Positions 60,615-64,000 of a stretch of DNA of 64,000 bases are shown in pieces. Each line of letters begins with the position of its first letter. Position 1 is the stretch's first letter. Under the pieces are notes generated by a model. The model had not been told where the DNA came from. It did not search any database and saw only the letters and a list, made by a program, of their open reading frames with translations. The stretch is taken from assembly GCF_042432495.1 (NCBI RefSeq), contig NZ_JBHLXC010000006.1, positions 496,001-560,000 of the forward strand, written 5' to 3'. A program made the translations under genes and the position numbers. Origin of the DNA: Pseudochelatococcus lubricantis (GTDB lineage: Bacteria > Pseudomonadota > Alphaproteobacteria > Rhizobiales > Beijerinckiaceae).

Positions 60615-61433
60615 TTACTTCGTCGGAACCTCACGCGGCAGCTCGGTATAGCTGCCCAGCCATTTTTCCTGGATGGCCTTGACGCGGCCGTCGTCGGTCA
60701 TCTTCAGCAGCGCGCTGTTGATGGCTTTGACAAAGCTGTCGCTATCCGCATCCTTGCGCAGCACCCACGCGAAATAGGTCGGCTTGCCGAACGAGGCAGG
60801 CTCGAACAGCGCGAAGGTCTCCGGGCGGTTCTTCACGAGATAGGTCAGATTCGGCAGCGAGCCCGCGACGGCGTCCAGACGGCCGGCGGCGAGGTCGGCG
60901 TATGCCTCGTCGGTCGTGCCGTATTCCTTGACGGTGACGCCGCCGAGTTCCTTGCCATAGGCCTCAAGCTGGCGGAACTGCGCCGTGCCCTGCTGAACGC
61001 CGACAGTCTTGCCCTTGATGTCTTCGGGCTTTTTCAGCTTGTCATTCCTGGCCGACTTGACCAGCGAGACGGTCGCATCTGCGATCGGCAGGGAAAAGGC
61101 ATAGCGCTCAAGCCGCTCGGGTGTAATGGTCACGGGAGCGATCACGATGTCGAATTTCTTGACCTCAAGACCCGGCAGTTCGGCCGTCCACGGAATGTCC
61201 TGATAGAGCGGCGCGACTCCGATTTCCTTGCTGACCTCATCGAACAGGTCCTTGGTCATGCCCTGATATTCGCCGTTCACCAGCATGTCGAAGGGCGCGT
61301 AGTGCATGTCGGTGGCGGTGACAATCTTACCAGCCGACTTGACGGCCGCCAGTTGATCGGCCATGGCCGGGACGGTGAGGCCAAGGGCCGCGATGCCGAA
61401 TACGGCGGATTTGAGCATTCTCATAATGGTCAT
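60615..61433 (-). CDS. Polar amino-acid ABC transporter substrate-binding protein
   Basis: The 272-residue periplasmic protein (SBP_bac_3 family) has a signal peptide (MLKSAVFGIAALGLTVPAMA, with DQL following). The mature part reads TATDMHYAPFDMLVNGEYQG, FDIVIAPVTITPERLERYAF, IKGKTVGVQQGTAQF and LAAGRLDAVAGSLPNL. GAGGAGAA precedes the ATG at 61433. The ligand is not readable; lying behind hutU, histidine, urocanate or a related imidazole acid is the natural guess. Confidence 0.9.
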   Translation of the reverse strand: MTIMRMLKSAVFGIAALGLTVPAMADQLAAVKSAGKIVTATDMHYAPFDMLVNGEYQGMTKDLFDEVSKEIGVAPLYQDIPWTAELPGLEVKKFDIVIAPVTITPERLERYAFSLPIADATVSLVKSARNDKLKKPEDIKGKTVGVQQGTAQFRQLEAYGKELGGVTVKEYGTTDEAYADLAAGRLDAVAGSLPNLTYLVKNRPETFALFEPASFGKPTYFAWVLRKDADSDSFVKAINSALLKMTDDGRVKAIQEKWLGSYTELPREVPTK

Positions 61434-61511
61434 ATCGTTCTCCTCAGTGAATTGGCTTCATTGTTGTGCATTTGGACGCGCGCCGCAGCTAATCAGCGGC
61501 GCGCGCCGAAG

Positions 61512-63176
61512 TCAAAGGATACCCGGCAAGTTGAGGTTGTACTCGCGCGCGCAGTCGATGGCGATCTGATAGCCTGCGTCGGCGTGACGCATCACCCCGG
61601 TGGCGGGATCGTTCCACAGCACCCGGGCGAGACGCGCATCGGCATCCTCGCTGCCATCGCAGCAGATGACCATACCGGAATGCTGCGAGAAGCCCATACC
61701 GACGCCGCCGCCATGATGCAACGACACCCATGTCGCACCCGAGGCGGTGTTCAGCAGCGCGTTCAGCAGCGGCCAGTCGGAAACGGCGTCGGAGCCGTCC
61801 CGCATTGCCTCGGTCTCGCGGTTGGGCGAGGCGACGGAACCCGAATCGAGATGGTCGCGGCCGATCACGACCGGCGCCTTCAGCTCACCCGTCCGCACCA
61901 TTTCGTTGAACGCGAGGCCGAGCTTGTGGCGCAGGCCCAGGCCGACCCAGCAGATGCGGGCGGGCAGTCCCTGGAAGCTGATGCGCTCCCTCGCCATGTC
62001 GAGCCAGTTGTGCAGGTGCGGATCGTCGACGAGTTCCTTTACCTTCCGGTCCGTCTTGTAGATATCCTCCGGATCGCCCGACAGCGCCGCCCAGCGGAAG
62101 GGGCCGATGCCGCGGCAGAACAGCGGGCGGATATAGGCGGGCACGAAGCCGGGAAAGGCGAAGGCGTTCTCAAGCCCTTCCTCAAGCGCCATCTGGCGGA
62201 TGTTGTTGCCGTAGTCGACGGTCGGAATGCCCTGCGCGTGGAAGGCCACCATGGCCTCGACCTGCACCTTCATCGAGGCGCGGGCTGCCCGCTCGACGCC
62301 TTTCGGATCGGTTTCCTGGCGCTCCCGCCATTCGGCGACGGTCCAGCCTATGGGCAGATAGCCGTGCACCGGGTCGTGCGCCGAGGTCTGGTCGGTGACG
62401 ATGTCCGGCCGCACGCCACGCCTGACCAGCTCCGGGAAGACGTCGCCGGCGTTGCCGATCAGCGCCACGGATTTCGCCTCGCCCGCCTTGGTCCACCGGT
62501 CGATCATCGCCAGCGCCTCATCGAGGCTTTGGGTCTTTTCATCGACATAGCGGGTGCGCAGGCGGAAATCGGCGCGGGTCTCGTCGCATTCGACGGCGAG
62601 GCAGCAGGCGCCGGCCATCACGGCGGCGAGCGGCTGGGCGCCTCCCATGCCGCCGAGCCCGCCGGTGAGGATCCATCTACCCTTCAGACTGCCGTCATAG
62701 TGCTGGCGGCCAGCCTCGACGAAGGTCTCGTACGTGCCCTGCACGATGCCCTGCGAGCCGATGTAGATCCACGAACCCGCGGTCATCTGGCCGTACATCG
62801 CCAGCCCCTTCCGGTCGAGTTCGTTGAAGTGATCCCAGGTCGCCCAGTGCGGCACGAGGTTCGAGTTCGCGATCAGCACGCGCGGCGCGTCCTTGTGGGT
62901 GCGGAACACGCCCACAGGCTTGCCGGACTGCACCAACAGCGTCTCGTCCGCTTCCAGCTTCTTCAGGCTCTCGACGATCAGGTCGAAGTCCTTCCACGTC
63001 CGCGCGGCGCGGCCGATGCCGCCGTAGACGACCAGCTCATGCGGCTTTTCAGCCACGTCGGGATGCAGGTTGTTCATCAGCATCCGCATCGGTGCTTCGG
63101 TCAGCCAGCTTTTCGCGGTGATCTCGGGACCGGTCGGCGGAAAGATGTCGCGGGTGTTGTGGCGTGGGTCGTCCAT
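61512..63176 (-). CDS. hutU: Urocanate hydratase
   Basis: This 554-residue NAD-dependent urocanase converts urocanate to imidazolonepropionate in histidine breakdown. Seen: GWILTGGLGG-type motif as RWILTGGLGGMGGAQPLAA, LIGNAGDVFPEL, TDQTSAHDPVHGYLP, the active-site cysteine in PARICWVGLGLRHKLG, and SLHHGGGVGMGFSQHSGM. Length is standard. It lies 15 bp after an acyl-CoA dehydrogenase gene and before the ABC transporter; hutH, hutI and hutG are not in the window. Confidence 0.97.
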   Translation of the reverse strand: MDDPRHNTRDIFPPTGPEITAKSWLTEAPMRMLMNNLHPDVAEKPHELVVYGGIGRAARTWKDFDLIVESLKKLEADETLLVQSGKPVGVFRTHKDAPRVLIANSNLVPHWATWDHFNELDRKGLAMYGQMTAGSWIYIGSQGIVQGTYETFVEAGRQHYDGSLKGRWILTGGLGGMGGAQPLAAVMAGACCLAVECDETRADFRLRTRYVDEKTQSLDEALAMIDRWTKAGEAKSVALIGNAGDVFPELVRRGVRPDIVTDQTSAHDPVHGYLPIGWTVAEWRERQETDPKGVERAARASMKVQVEAMVAFHAQGIPTVDYGNNIRQMALEEGLENAFAFPGFVPAYIRPLFCRGIGPFRWAALSGDPEDIYKTDRKVKELVDDPHLHNWLDMARERISFQGLPARICWVGLGLRHKLGLAFNEMVRTGELKAPVVIGRDHLDSGSVASPNRETEAMRDGSDAVSDWPLLNALLNTASGATWVSLHHGGGVGMGFSQHSGMVICCDGSEDADARLARVLWNDPATGVMRHADAGYQIAIDCAREYNLNLPGIL

Positions 63177-63191
63177 ATCTCGCTCCGATGG

Positions 63192-64000
63192 TCAGGCCAG
63201 CATGTTGCCGGAGATGATGTTGCGCTGGATTTCGCTGGATCCCTCGTAGATCCGCATGATGCGCAGATCGCGGTTGATCCTCTCGATGGGAAAGTCGCGG
63301 GTAAAGCCGTAGCCGCCGTGCAGTTGCAGCGCGGTGTCGGCGATCCTGCCCGCCGCCTCGGAGGCCGCGAGCTTCGCCATGGACGAGGCAAGCGAGAAAC
63401 GCCCTCCCCGCTCATGGGCCTGCTGGCGCTGGCGGGCCGCATCCTGCGCCAGCAACAGCGCGGAGCGGTAGGCCACGCCCATGTCGGCGATCATCCAGCG
63501 GATGCCCTGCCGGTCGCTGAGCGGCTGACCGCCGATCACGCGCTCCCTGGCGTAGGCGATGGCGGCCGTCATCGCCGCCTCGGCCATGCCCAGGCACTGG
63601 GCCGCGACCTCGATCCTGCCGTTGTCCAGCACCTGCATAGCGGTGCGGAAGCCCCTGCCCTCCTCGCCAAGCAGCGCGTCCGCAGGAAGGTGGCAGTCGA
63701 TGTTCAGCGTAAAGACATGGCCGCCCTTCAGCCCCATGGTCCTTTCCGCCGGACCGGCCTCAAGCCCCGGCGTGCCCGCGGGCAGGATGAAGGCGGAGAT
63801 GCCGCGGTGCGCCTTTTCCGGATCGGTGACGGCGTAGAGCACGATGAAATCCGCCACGCCGCCATTCGATATGAAGCATTTCGCGCCCGTGACATGCCAG
63901 CCCGTTTCCGTCCGGCGGGCGCGCGTCTTCATGTCGGCGGGATCGGAGCCCGCGGTCGGCTCGGTCAGCGCAAAAGCGCCGAGCGCCTCGCCGCTTGCCG
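63192..64000 (-). CDS. Acyl-CoA dehydrogenase, N-terminus outside window
   Basis: The frame is open to the right edge, so about 269 C-terminal residues are visible and the true start lies beyond 64000. The flavin-site motif GAFALTEPTAGSD is at the very edge, then CFISNGGVADFIVLYAV and, at the end, LHGGYGFTRDFPIERINRDL with IYEGSSEIQRNIISGNML. The catalytic glutamate of short-chain types is in the IYEGSSEIQ motif. Its 15 bp spacing to hutU suggests one operon; perhaps it desaturates an imidazole-propionyl-type thioester feeding urocanate, but this is speculative. Confidence 0.88.
   Translation of the reverse strand, partial: ASGEALGAFALTEPTAGSDPADMKTRARRTETGWHVTGAKCFISNGGVADFIVLYAVTDPEKAHRGISAFILPAGTPGLEAGPAERTMGLKGGHVFTLNIDCHLPADALLGEEGRGFRTAMQVLDNGRIEVAAQCLGMAEAAMTAAIAYARERVIGGQPLSDRQGIRWMIADMGVAYRSALLLAQDAARQRQQAHERGGRFSLASSMAKLAASEAAGRIADTALQLHGGYGFTRDFPIERINRDLRIMRIYEGSSEIQRNIISGNMLA

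Overview
The window looks like chromosomal or large-replicon DNA of an alphaproteobacterium, most likely of the order Hyphomicrobiales. This rests on high G+C by eye, dense operons with 1-14 bp gene overlaps, GGAGG-type ribosome sites, arcABC without a classical arcD, paa, bad/ali and hut-type gene sets arranged as in rhizobia-like bacteria, and short palindromic intergenic repeats ending in a GCGCTCTA motif. No rRNA, tRNA, insertion sequence, prophage or CRISPR array was found.

Layout. (1) 1-3.0 kb: the truncated end of what I read as an extracellular contractile injection system (eCIS) tail/baseplate protein, then a one-pass membrane protein with an Ig-like region, two further envelope proteins and a secreted crystallin-fold protein. 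(2) 3.4-7.5 kb: an exported amidohydrolase, a divergent argO-type exporter/argP-type regulator pair, and a DapA-family lyase. (3) 8.2-12.9 kb: arginine deiminase pathway (YfcC-type carrier, arcA, arcB, arcC). (4) 13.0-17.4 kb: a tightly coupled four-gene operon of TelA-like, substrate-binding/VWA lipoprotein, XpaC-like and a second substrate-binding protein. (5) 17.6-38.2 kb: a phenylacetate regulon with branched-chain-type ABC transporter, FadB-like fusion, paaN, paaG-I-K, TetR regulator, paaZ, an extra PaaA/PaaC-like protein, paaE-D-C-B-A, thiolase and paaX. Two near-identical palindromes mark the two main paa promoters. (6) 38.7-43.2 kb: a Pls/PosA-family single-module peptide synthetase (the family making cationic homopolymers such as epsilon-poly-lysine) followed by a polyamine-type acetyltransferase. 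(7) 43.4-50.6 kb: cyclohexanecarboxylate degradation (aliA, aliB, badI, badH, badR, a zinc-type dehydrogenase, badK), bracketed by two direct copies of a palindromic repeat. (8) 50.9-58.2 kb: an itaconate/mesaconate-type C5-dicarboxylate operon (CoA-transferase, MaoC hydratase, CitE-like lyase, acyl-CoA dehydrogenase, aldehyde dehydrogenase, hydrolase) with a LysR regulator. (9) 58.5-64.0 kb: a polar amino-acid ABC transporter, urocanase hutU and a truncated acyl-CoA dehydrogenase.

How it fits together. Regions 5, 7 and 8 feed aromatic, alicyclic and branched dicarboxylic acids through CoA thioesters to central metabolism, each with local regulators. Regions 3 and 9 handle arginine and histidine-type compounds. 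The best candidates for poorly described biology are the Pls-like synthetase plus acetyltransferase, and the TelA/XpaC/VWA/binding-protein operon.
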